Shown in pieces: positions 5,793-11,698 of a DNA stretch of 11,698 nucleotides. A model generated the notes under the pieces. It saw only the letters and a program-made list of their open reading frames with translations. It was not told where the DNA came from and did no database searches. The position numbers and the translations under genes were made by a program. The DNA is from Actinomycetota bacterium (GTDB lineage Bacteria > Actinomycetota > Acidimicrobiia > Acidimicrobiales > BP-101): the NCBI GenBank assembly GCA_030838265.1, contig JAUTXA010000066.1, positions 1 to 11,698 on the forward strand, in the 5' to 3' direction. How positions within the stretch are numbered: position 1 is the stretch's first letter; each line of letters begins with the position of its first letter.

Positions 5793-6610
5793 GGCGCCTC
5801 GGTGGGCGCGGCGAGGAGGAGCCGAGCACCGAGGTTGGCGTCAGGTTCGACCTCGAAGACCTCGTCACCGATGGCGACGGCGTCGGCCACGTGGCGGGGC
5901 TGCGCCACGGCGAAGGCGAGGTGGTGGACGCGACCCGCTCGCTCGCCGACCCAAGCCGCCACCGCCGATGCCGTGCTGGTGGCCTCGAGCAGACGGACCC
6001 GTCCCGGGCCGGGCCAGGCCAGGTCGACCCAGCGCAGATCGTGGTCGGCGCCTCCGTCGATCTCCTTGCCGCCGAGCAGCTCGACGAAGAGGCGCAGGCC
6101 TTCGTCGAGGTCGGCGACCGCATGGCCGACGTGGACCAGGCGAGCGGGCTCGTCGAGGCGCGAGGCGGGGAAGCCCTCCGGAGGCGAGCTTTGCCACGAG
6201 CCGGCGGCCTGGGCCAGCTGCACCACCACGCCGGGGGCGTCCTTGGGGTGGATGAAGGCCTCCTTCCACTCCGGGTAGTCGATGTTCACGTTCACGGGCC
6301 GGTAGCCGGCGGCCTCGACCAGCTCGAGAGCGAGGGCGATGTCGGCGACCTTGAAGGTCAGGTGGTGGGGGCCGGGCCCGCTGCGGTCGAGGAAGCGACG
6401 GAGGAAGTCGTTGCGTTCGACCGCGTACGGCTCGAGGACCTCGACCTTCATGCCGTTGGCGTACCGGACCTGGGCCGCGGAGAAGCCCGTCTCGGCCCCT
6501 CCCGCCAGCCATTGGCCACCGAGGTCACCGGCGTAGCGGGGCCAGGCCGAAGCCTGCTCCTCGACGGCGACGGCCACGTGGTCGAGATCGATGTCAGGGA
6601 TGGCGGACAT
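5768..6610 (-). CDS. VOC-superfamily (glyoxalase-fold) protein with two VOC modules
   Basis: The protein has 280 residues in two halves. The first half (about 7-134) shows DIDLDHVAVAVEE with His11, VEVLEP (57-61), GPHHLTFKVAD with His82/His83, and a closing strand GVVVQLAQ. This arrangement is like the methylmalonyl-CoA epimerase/4-hydroxyphenylpyruvate dioxygenase branch. The second half (about 157-270) repeats it in weaker form: VHVGHAVADLDEG, RVHHLAFAVAQ and ARLLLAAP. In the first half the usual final metal-ligand Glu is Gln131, and in the second half that position lacks an acidic residue, so the metal site may be altered or lie in only one module. The substrate cannot be deduced. ATG 6610 begins the first strand at the usual distance; the open frame further upstream is antisense to the amidase. 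The gene is divergent from the amidase, 54 bases apart. Confidence 0.82.
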   Translation of the reverse strand: MSAIPDIDLDHVAVAVEEQASAWPRYAGDLGGQWLAGGAETGFSAAQVRYANGMKVEVLEPYAVERNDFLRRFLDRSGPGPHHLTFKVADIALALELVEAAGYRPVNVNIDYPEWKEAFIHPKDAPGVVVQLAQAAGSWQSSPPEGFPASRLDEPARLVHVGHAVADLDEGLRLFVELLGGKEIDGGADHDLRWVDLAWPGPGRVRLLEATSTASAVAAWVGERAGRVHHLAFAVAQPRHVADAVAIGDEVFEVEPDANLGARLLLAAPTEAPFPRPLAG

Positions 6611-6650
6611 GACCGCATGGTGTCCCACGACCTGGAAAGTCTGCGAGTCG

Positions 6651-6656
6651 TAGGCT
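6651..6656 (+). promoter_or_regulatory. -10 box (TAGGCT) of amidase gene, leaderless
   Basis: TAGGCT lies 8 bases before ATG 6665 and no Shine-Dalgarno is visible. An inverted pair ACGAC/GTCGT (6627-6631 and 6647-6651) lies just upstream between the divergent genes and could be a weak operator. Confidence 0.42.
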
Positions 6657-6664
6657 CGAACGCC

Positions 6665-8065
6665 ATGGACTTCCGCCAAGAAACCGTCGCCGGGTTGGCC
6701 GAGCAGGTCGCGGCAGGAAAGGTGTCCTCGAGAGAGCTCGTGCAACACGCCCTCGATCGCATCGACGCCCTGAACGGTGAGATCAACGCCTTCGTCGCCG
6801 TCGACGGCGAGCGGGCCCTCGAGCAGGCCGCCATCGTCGACGAGCGCATCGCCCGGGGCGAACAGGTTGGCGATCTGGCCGGCATCCCCATCGGGGTCAA
6901 GGACCTCGAGGACGCGGCCGGGTTCGCCACGGTGAAGGGCTCCGCTGTGTTCGCCGGCGACGGACCGGTCGCCGCTGACTCGGCCCTGGTCGCCCGGCTC
7001 AAGGACGCCGGGTGCATTGTCCTGGGCAAGACCAACACGCCGGAGCTGGGCTGGACGGCGCAGACCTACAACCCGACGTTCGGCATCACGCGCAACCCGT
7101 GGAACCCGGCCCACACCCCGGGCGGGTCGTCGGGCGGCAGCGCAGCGGCGATCGCCAGCGGCATGGTGCCGCTGGCCACCGGAAGCGACGGCGGTGGCTC
7201 GATCCGCATCCCGTCCGCCTTGTGCGGTCTCTCGGGGTTCAAGCCGTCGCTGGGCCGGGTCCCCGGTGGCGGGCCACATCCCCCTGACTGGCAGCACCTG
7301 TCGACCAAGGGACCGATGGCCCGGACGGTCGGCGACATCGCCCTCGCCCTCGATGAGGTCATCGGACCAGACCCAACTGACCTGCGCTCGCTGCCGATGC
7401 CCGAGGCGTCGTGGCAGGGCGCGGTCGACGAGCCCCACGTCCCCATGAAGGTGGCCTGGTCACCGACCCTCGGCTACGCCGAGCCCGATGCCGAGGTACG
7501 GCGACTCTGCGAGGCGTCGCTACGGGCCCTCGAGGCGCTCGGGGCCGAGGTCGTCGAGGTCGGGACCGTGTTCGACGAGGATCCGCTGCTGCCCTGGCTG
7601 ACCCTCTCGTCCACCTACAACCTGCGCACGCTCGAGGCGGTGCGGGGCACCGACGCGTGGGACAACATCGACCCGATGCTGGCCATGCTCGTCGAGCGGG
7701 CCGCCTCGTTCTCGGCCCTCGACCTGGTCAACGCCGAGGACGCCTGCCATCGCCTCAACGTCCGCCTCGTCGAGCTGTTCCACGACGTCCGTCTCTTGGT
7801 GTGCCCGGTGACGGCCTGCGCCGCGCCCAAGTGCGGCGAGGCCGGCATCGTGAACGGCGCGGCTGACATCGCCTGGGTGAAGTACACCTACCCCTTCAAC
7901 ATGACCCGGTCGCCCGCCGGCACCGTGCCCGTCGGGCTGACGGCCGACGGGCTGCCGGTCGGTCTGCAGCTTGTCGGCCCCCAGCACGGCGACATGGTGG
8001 TGCTGCGGACCATGGCCGCCCTCGAGGCTTCGCTGGGCCTCGAGGCCTTGGCCCCTATCGGCTGA
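6665..8065 (+). CDS. Amidase-signature family hydrolase
   Basis: This 466-residue protein has the full length and layout of the amidase signature family (PF01425). The catalytic triad is in place: Lys79 in GIPIGVKDLED, the cis-Ser Ser155 in TPGGSSGGSAAA, and the nucleophile Ser179 in GSDGGGSIRIPS. The 24-residue spacing between the two serines matches characterised members. FNMTRSPAGTVPVG and LPVGLQLVGPQHGD near the C-terminus are standard. These enzymes hydrolyse amides through an acyl-serine intermediate; substrates range from aliphatic and aryl amides to tRNA-linked glutamine. No GatB or GatC gene is nearby and the sequence has a generic amidase style, so a stand-alone amidase is more likely than GatA. 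It overlaps the end of the convergent glycosyltransferase gene by 11 bases. Confidence 0.94.
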   Translation: MDFRQETVAGLAEQVAAGKVSSRELVQHALDRIDALNGEINAFVAVDGERALEQAAIVDERIARGEQVGDLAGIPIGVKDLEDAAGFATVKGSAVFAGDGPVAADSALVARLKDAGCIVLGKTNTPELGWTAQTYNPTFGITRNPWNPAHTPGGSSGGSAAAIASGMVPLATGSDGGGSIRIPSALCGLSGFKPSLGRVPGGGPHPPDWQHLSTKGPMARTVGDIALALDEVIGPDPTDLRSLPMPEASWQGAVDEPHVPMKVAWSPTLGYAEPDAEVRRLCEASLRALEALGAEVVEVGTVFDEDPLLPWLTLSSTYNLRTLEAVRGTDAWDNIDPMLAMLVERAASFSALDLVNAEDACHRLNVRLVELFHDVRLLVCPVTACAAPKCGEAGIVNGAADIAWVKYTYPFNMTRSPAGTVPVGLTADGLPVGLQLVGPQHGDMVVLRTMAALEASLGLEALAPIG

Positions 8066-9071
8066 GGAGCGTCTCGAAGAGGGCGAGGTGCTCGGCCACC
8101 ATGCGGTCGGTCGAGAAGTGGCCCTCGACGACGGCCCGGCAGTCACGGCGATCGAGGGTGTCGACTCGTCCCAGGGCGTCGGCCATCTCAGCCTCGTCCG
8201 CGCAGAGGAACCCCGTCCGCCCGTGGTCGATGACCTCGGGGGCCGAGCCCTCGGGGAAGGCGAGCACGGGGGTGCCGCAGGCGAGGGCCTCGATCATCAC
8301 CATGCCGAAGGGCTCGTTCCAGCGGATGGGGAAGAGGAGGGCGCGGGCGCCGGCCAGGAGCTCGAGCTTGACGTCCTGCTCGACCTCGCCGAGGTACTGG
8401 GTGTCGGGCCCGAGCTCGGGCTCGATGACCTTCTCGAAGTAGGAGACCTCTTCGGGCGTGCGCATCTTGGCCGCCATCTTCAGCGGCACTCCTGCCTTCC
8501 TCGCCGCCGCCACGGCCCGGTGCGCACCCTTGTCGGGCGACATGCGACCGAGGAACAAGGCGTAGCCCCCGTTGCCATCGCCGATGGGGAACTGGTCGAC
8601 ATCGAGGCCGTGATGGATGACGGCGGCCACCGGGAGCTCAGGTGCGCTGGCCCGCTGTGAGTTCGAGATGGCGACGAGGCTCACCCGCTCGGCCATGCGG
8701 GCGTAGACGGTGCCGAACTCGTCGTCGAGAGGACCGTGGATGGTGCTGGCCACGACCGCCTTTGGGGTGCGCTCGGCGTAGAAGGGGCCGAGCATGGTGT
8801 GGTCGTGGATGACGTCGAAGTGGCGCGCCGCCTCGTACCCGGCGATGACATGCCTCAGCTCGGGGACGGTGGCCCCGATGCGCGAGCCCTCGGACCGTTC
8901 GAGCAGGAACTGCTTCGGCACCGGGCACGTCGACTCACCCGTGGTGAAGAGCATGACCTCATGGCCCGCTCGCTCGAGCCCGACGCAGAGCCGGTCGAGC
9001 ACCGCTTCGATTCCGCCGTAGAGGCTGGGCGGGATCGGCGCCCACGGGGGTGCGATCACAGCAATCCTCAT
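8055..9071 (-). CDS. Glycosyltransferase family 4 (GT-B fold)
   Basis: The protein has 338 residues from ATG 9071. The N-terminal Rossmann domain starts MRIAVIAPPW and has the glycine loop PSLYGGIEAVLDRL (15-28), as in GT4 enzymes. DVIHDHTMLG (86-95) and SNSQRA follow. The C-terminal donor-binding domain includes LFLGRMSPDKG (172-182) and the EX7E motif, Glu253 to Glu261 in NEPFGMVMIEALACGTPVLAF, which contacts the nucleotide-sugar. It retains anomeric configuration and acts at the cytoplasmic membrane or in the cytosol on an unknown acceptor. A GTG at 9077 is also in frame. ATG 9071 is preferred because the chain begins directly with the first strand and a TAAAAC -10 box lies 7 bases upstream. 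The gene is divergent from the decarboxylase-fold gene, with 67 bases between. Confidence 0.92.
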   Translation of the reverse strand: MRIAVIAPPWAPIPPSLYGGIEAVLDRLCVGLERAGHEVMLFTTGESTCPVPKQFLLERSEGSRIGATVPELRHVIAGYEAARHFDVIHDHTMLGPFYAERTPKAVVASTIHGPLDDEFGTVYARMAERVSLVAISNSQRASAPELPVAAVIHHGLDVDQFPIGDGNGGYALFLGRMSPDKGAHRAVAAARKAGVPLKMAAKMRTPEEVSYFEKVIEPELGPDTQYLGEVEQDVKLELLAGARALLFPIRWNEPFGMVMIEALACGTPVLAFPEGSAPEVIDHGRTGFLCADEAEMADALGRVDTLDRRDCRAVVEGHFSTDRMVAEHLALFETLLSR

Positions 9072-9078
9072 GGCCACT

Positions 9079-9084
9079 GTTTTA
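9079..9084 (-). promoter_or_regulatory. -10-like box (TAAAAC) of GT4 gene, leaderless
   Basis: On the minus strand TAAAAC is followed by 7 bases and ATG 9071. It departs from TANNNT in its last base but holds the same position as the other boxes. An imperfect dyad CGCGC-TGATCG-GCGCG (9086-9101) lies immediately upstream, between the two divergent genes. Confidence 0.35.
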
Positions 9085-9125
9085 CCGCGCTGATCGGCGC
9101 GTCTCCCGCCGAGCTGACCCGCCCC

Positions 9126-9131
9126 TAGGGT
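9126..9131 (+). promoter_or_regulatory. -10 box (TAGGGT) of decarboxylase-fold gene, leaderless
   Basis: TAGGGT lies 7 bases before GTG 9139. The ATG at 9134 is followed at once by an in-frame stop, so the GTG is the true start, which agrees with the box. Confidence 0.5.
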
Positions 9132-9138
9132 TGATGGG

Positions 9139-9867
9139 GTGACCGACGACCTGCCTGACGCTCCATGGGCTCTGGCCGGCGAGTGCTTCGTCGGCTTGGC
9201 CCGTCGCCGTCGGCCGGTCGAGCTCCCGGCCGGGCTGCACGCCCTTCCCGGCCTGCCTCGGATGATCAGGGCGACCAGCTACACCGACTCGCCCGTCGGC
9301 CCCTTCATCGAGCTGGTCGTCGCCGAGCCCGCCCATCTGGGCCTGCGCCCGGGGTGGGCCACGGTGTCGATGGCCGTGTCGAACCAGGACGCGCGGCTGG
9401 CCGGCCGTCTGTCGTGGGGCTACCCGACCGAGCTGGCCACCCTGACGTGGCACGGCGACGGCCGGAGCCGCCAGCTGGTCTGGGAAGAGCGCGAGTTGGT
9501 GATCACGGCCTCGTTGGTCGAGCCCCCGCTGCCCCTGCTGCTGCCCGTCCTCGGCCTGCAACGGAGAGCCGATGGGCCGGTCGTCGTCCCCGGTCGCCTG
9601 CGGGGCATCGCCCGCTACGCCAAGGTCGAGGTCAAGGTGCCCGACGGCAACGGAGCCCTGTCGCTGCTGGCCGGTCGCCACGCCGGGCTCGCCATCTCCG
9701 GGCTGAAGCTGCTGCGCCGTCCCTCCCGTCGACCTACCGGCCTGTTGGCCACCTTGAGCGCCCCACTGCGGGCCCCTGACCCCGGCCTGCCGATCGACGG
9801 CGCCGCCACTCGCACCACGTCGGCGGCGCGAGCCGAGCCTGTAGAGTGCGTGACCCCGGGCGCTTAG
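9139..9867 (+). CDS. Acetoacetate-decarboxylase-fold protein, probably not a decarboxylase
   Basis: This 242-residue protein has the core of the acetoacetate decarboxylase superfamily: PVGPFIELVVAEPA (52-65), LRPGWATVSMAVSNQDARLAGRLSWGYPTELA (69-100), and a VITASL strand. In true decarboxylases the segment reads like GYPKK or EYPKK: the first Lys forms the Schiff base and the second tunes its pKa. Here the positions are Thr97 and Glu98, so Schiff-base chemistry is not expected. It may be a related hydratase-like or ligand-binding member; the substrate is unknown. GTG 9139 is supported by the TAGGGT box. The stop codon (9865-9867) lies inside the tRNA-Val gene, so the last 10 bases are shared. 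The C-terminal tail after about residue 205 is low-complexity. Confidence 0.8.
   Translation: MTDDLPDAPWALAGECFVGLARRRRPVELPAGLHALPGLPRMIRATSYTDSPVGPFIELVVAEPAHLGLRPGWATVSMAVSNQDARLAGRLSWGYPTELATLTWHGDGRSRQLVWEERELVITASLVEPPLPLLLPVLGLQRRADGPVVVPGRLRGIARYAKVEVKVPDGNGALSLLAGRHAGLAISGLKLLRRPSRRPTGLLATLSAPLRAPDPGLPIDGAATRTTSAARAEPVECVTPGA
9842..9847 (+). promoter_or_regulatory. -10 box (TAGAGT) of the tRNA-Val gene
   Basis: TAGAGT lies 10 bases before the first base of the mature tRNA and would start transcription a few bases upstream of it. It lies inside the coding sequence of the decarboxylase-fold gene. No -35 box is clear. Confidence 0.45.
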
Positions 9868-9931
9868 CTCAGCTGGTTAGAGCGCAGCCTTCACACGGCT
9901 GAGGTCGAGGGTTCGAGTCCCCCAGCGCCCA
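9858..9931 (+). tRNA. tRNA-Val (anticodon CAC)
   Basis: A complete 74-base cloverleaf is visible. The acceptor stem GGGCGCT/AGCGCCC is followed by discriminator A at 9931. The D-arm is GCTC/GAGC with loop AGCTGGTTA. The anticodon stem CAGCC/GGCTG has loop TTCACAC, giving anticodon CAC (9892-9894), which reads GUG. The T-arm is GAGGG-TTCGAGT-CCCCC. One T-stem pair (9908 and 9922, tRNA position 50:64) is an A/C mismatch. CCA is not encoded. The first 10 bases overlap the end of the upstream coding sequence, and the 3' end is one base from the stop codon of the convergent membrane-protein gene. Confidence 0.95.
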
Positions 9932-9932
9932 C

Positions 9933-11698
9933 TTAGCCCGGCACGGCTGCGCCCACGGTCACGCGGGCGATGCAAACGACGTTGCCTGGCGGCGCCTCCA
10001 CGGCGACCTTGTCAAAAGGACCGTCGGCGACGAAGTAGAAGGCGCGGACCCCGCCTGCCTCAAAGTGAGCTCGGACTGAGGTGTTGCCACTCGAGATCCG
10101 CCCGTCACCCGAGCGGCCGATGAAATAGATGACCTCAACGACGAGGTGCTTCCCGGTGGCGAGCACGTCAAGGCCGATCGCCGTCGCGCCAGCCCCGACG
10201 GCGTAGCCGCAGTCCTTCGCCGGTCCCGGCCTGGCGTGAACGGCGTAGGTCAGTGCGACGGGGCGGGGAACTCCGAGGTCGTCGAGCACCATCAAGTCGG
10301 CCGTCGGGAGGTCGAACTTGGGCCGCGGGCGTGTGACGCCGATGACTCGAGATGCTCGCCAGTCGGGACCGAACAGGGGACTCAGCACATCGGCGGGTAC
10401 AGCACCGTCGAAGAGCACGAGGCCGGGGTTTCGTTTGATGGCGGAGGTAGCGGAAGCCACGAATCTGCGATCTGCCGCGTTCTCATGCAGGGACGTCGAC
10501 ATCGCGGTGGTGAACACCGCTCCGACAACGAGGATGGCGGCCAGTCCGAGCGCGACCAACTCGCCGTCGGACCATGTGGAGGGGCGCTCCGGGGGCGTCG
10601 ATGCAGAGTCCGACTCGCCCTTGAGAGGGAGAAGAGCGAGCGCTCCGCACAGCGCGACGATGGGGACGGCGTCGGCGACAAAGCGGGGGAAGCTCCCGAT
10701 TCCCGGTCCCCAGGCATGGAGGCGGGCTACGGCGAGCAAGCCCACGTCGAGCACGAGGTAGAGGCCGAGCACTACCCAGGCGATGGTCGCTCGTGATCCT
10801 CGGCGGGCGACGCTCGTGCCGACCGCGAGGGCCACCAGTCCAAAGGCGAGGACCAGCAGGGTGGGCGACGGCGTGTTGACCTTGCCCAGGTGACTGTTCC
10901 ACGGACCGCCGAAGATGCCGGGCAGGAGCACGTTCACGATCATGCGATGGGCGAGGTCGACGGTCTGCGAGCTGGCGAGTTGGGACCCCGTCGTGGTCGT
11001 CTGCGTCGCCGACGCCGGTGCGTTCAACGTGTACACGAGGGCGTAAGCGGCCGCCGCCGCGATATAGGTGCTCCACAGCCACCAGTGACGCCTGACGGTG
11101 CGCACCACGCGCTGTGGCAGGGAGCCGCTTGAAGACAGGGCGATGCTGAATCCGAACAGGACGAGGATCAGGACGACGGCCTTCTCCCAGAACAAGACGC
11201 CGACGGCCACCCAGGCCAGTGCGAGCCATGCATGTCGCCGGACGCCGGTCTGCACGAAGCGAACCTGGCGATCAACCGACGCGAAGAGCACGACAAAGAA
11301 CGGGGTGAGTTGCAGCGACACGGCCCACCACAGCGTCGACACGAAGACCAACGGTGAGAGCGCGTAGAGGGCGAACGGCACCAACAACAAGATGCTGTGA
11401 TCGAACAGCCGGACGAGGACCCGCCAGAGCAGCGCAACAGAGAGAGCTTGAAGAACGAGGAGGGGGATCACGGCCACCGTGTAGTTCAACGGAGCGATGC
11501 GAGTGACGAGCCAGATCAGCAAGAACTGGCCGGGCATGATGTGCACCCCCGCGTGCCGGGCGAACAGATAGCTCAGGCTCAGGGAGTGATGGGCGGCGCT
11601 GTAGATGAAGATGAAATCGTCCTGTGTGAAGTAGCCCCGAAGCGTCGCCCACGAGTGCCAGGCCACAGAGGTGACGCCGATGGCGAGCGCGCCCGCGG
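9933..11698 (-). CDS. Multi-pass membrane protein, GT-C glycosyltransferase-like, 5' end beyond window
   Basis: 587 residues are visible, and the frame is still open at the window end. A GTG at 11666 falls inside a hydrophobic helix that continues upstream (AGALAIGVTSVAW), so the real start is outside. After this first helix comes GYFTQDDFIFIYSAA, an Asp-Asp pair in the first outer loop, as in GT-C enzymes, where such acidic residues act in catalysis. GVHIMPGQFLLIWLVTRIAPLN and about nine more hydrophobic segments follow, to roughly residue 400. The C-terminal 180 residues form a soluble domain. GT-C proteins transfer sugars from polyprenyl-phosphate donors on the outer face of the membrane. 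The function is inferred from topology, and the donor and acceptor are unknown. Sampled rows have 58-67% GC, against about 72% in an amidase row I counted, which suggests different ancestry. Confidence 0.78.
   Translation of the reverse strand, partial: AGALAIGVTSVAWHSWATLRGYFTQDDFIFIYSAAHHSLSLSYLFARHAGVHIMPGQFLLIWLVTRIAPLNYTVAVIPLLVLQALSVALLWRVLVRLFDHSILLLVPFALYALSPLVFVSTLWWAVSLQLTPFFVVLFASVDRQVRFVQTGVRRHAWLALAWVAVGVLFWEKAVVLILVLFGFSIALSSSGSLPQRVVRTVRRHWWLWSTYIAAAAAYALVYTLNAPASATQTTTTGSQLASSQTVDLAHRMIVNVLLPGIFGGPWNSHLGKVNTPSPTLLVLAFGLVALAVGTSVARRGSRATIAWVVLGLYLVLDVGLLAVARLHAWGPGIGSFPRFVADAVPIVALCGALALLPLKGESDSASTPPERPSTWSDGELVALGLAAILVVGAVFTTAMSTSLHENAADRRFVASATSAIKRNPGLVLFDGAVPADVLSPLFGPDWRASRVIGVTRPRPKFDLPTADLMVLDDLGVPRPVALTYAVHARPGPAKDCGYAVGAGATAIGLDVLATGKHLVVEVIYFIGRSGDGRISSGNTSVRAHFEAGGVRAFYFVADGPFDKVAVEAPPGNVVCIARVTVGAAVPG

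Noticed and set aside
4543..6255. Plus-strand open frame of 570 codons opposite the FAD-oxidase, CsbD and VOC genes
   Set aside because: It crosses three well-supported minus-strand genes and has no recognisable domain; it is a GC-skew artefact.
5891..6664. Upstream extension of the amidase frame
   Set aside because: The extra 258 residues are antisense to the VOC gene and lack amidase-family sequence. ATG 6665 with its -10 box gives the normal family length.
6611..7438. Upstream extension of the VOC frame
   Set aside because: It is antisense to the amidase and has no VOC-like character; the family N-terminus begins at ATG 6610.
6665..8065. GatA subunit of the Glu-tRNA amidotransferase
   Set aside because: No GatB or GatC gene is adjacent and the sequence reads like a stand-alone amidase; the function is left as generic amidase.
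9925..9956. GCGCCCAC present at the tRNA 3' end and again 24 bases later, considered as an attachment-site duplication
   Set aside because: Eight bases is too short, and the same GC-rich string also occurs elsewhere in the window (near 9038-9047), so it is probably chance.
1..11698. CRISPR arrays, insertion sequences, toxin-antitoxin pairs, phage or defence genes
   Set aside because: No regularly spaced repeats, transposase motifs, terminal inverted repeats or relevant protein families were seen on either strand.

Overview
The window is high-GC, tightly packed bacterial chromosome of actinobacterial type. Several points support this: a deazaflavin (F420)-dependent nitroreductase-family gene, strong G/C preference at third codon positions, GTG starts, and a repeated leaderless arrangement in which a TANNNT-like -10 box sits 6-8 bases before the start codon. 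An Acidimicrobiia-like actinobacterium fits best, but this is a judgement from style, not a database match. No gene-free stretch exceeds about 90 bases.

Layout. 1-1062: a partial F420H2-dependent nitroreductase-family gene (minus) is divergent from a TetR regulator (plus), with a small inverted repeat over the TetR promoter. 1070-1821: two small overlapping minus-strand membrane-protein genes of unknown function; one carries a poly-Asp tract and a Lys/Arg tail. 1879-2541: a RimJ/RimL-type GNAT acetyltransferase. 2519-5454: an MFS exporter of the EntS/MFS_3 type and an FAD-linked oxidase resembling alkyl-DHAP synthase, both minus. 5482-5524: a strong hairpin. 5544-5732: a CsbD-family stress protein behind a SigB/SigF-like promoter. 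5768-6610: a two-domain VOC (glyoxalase-fold) protein, divergent from an amidase-signature hydrolase (6665-8065). 8055-9071: a GT4 glycosyltransferase, divergent from an acetoacetate-decarboxylase-fold protein (9139-9867) whose stop codon lies inside a tRNA-Val(CAC) gene. 9933-11698: the 3' part of a large multi-pass GT-C-like membrane protein with lower GC than its neighbours.

The genes look like a run of short, mostly independent transcription units: housekeeping, lipid or small-molecule metabolism, envelope glycosylation and stress. They do not form one pathway. I found no CRISPR array, transposase, toxin-antitoxin pair, phage gene or defence system, and nothing that amounts to a complete undescribed system. 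The observations most worth checking are the leaderless promoter pattern, the SigB-like promoter of the CsbD gene embedded in the VOC stop codon, the decarboxylase-fold protein lacking its catalytic lysines, and the CDS/tRNA/CDS junction at 9858-9935.
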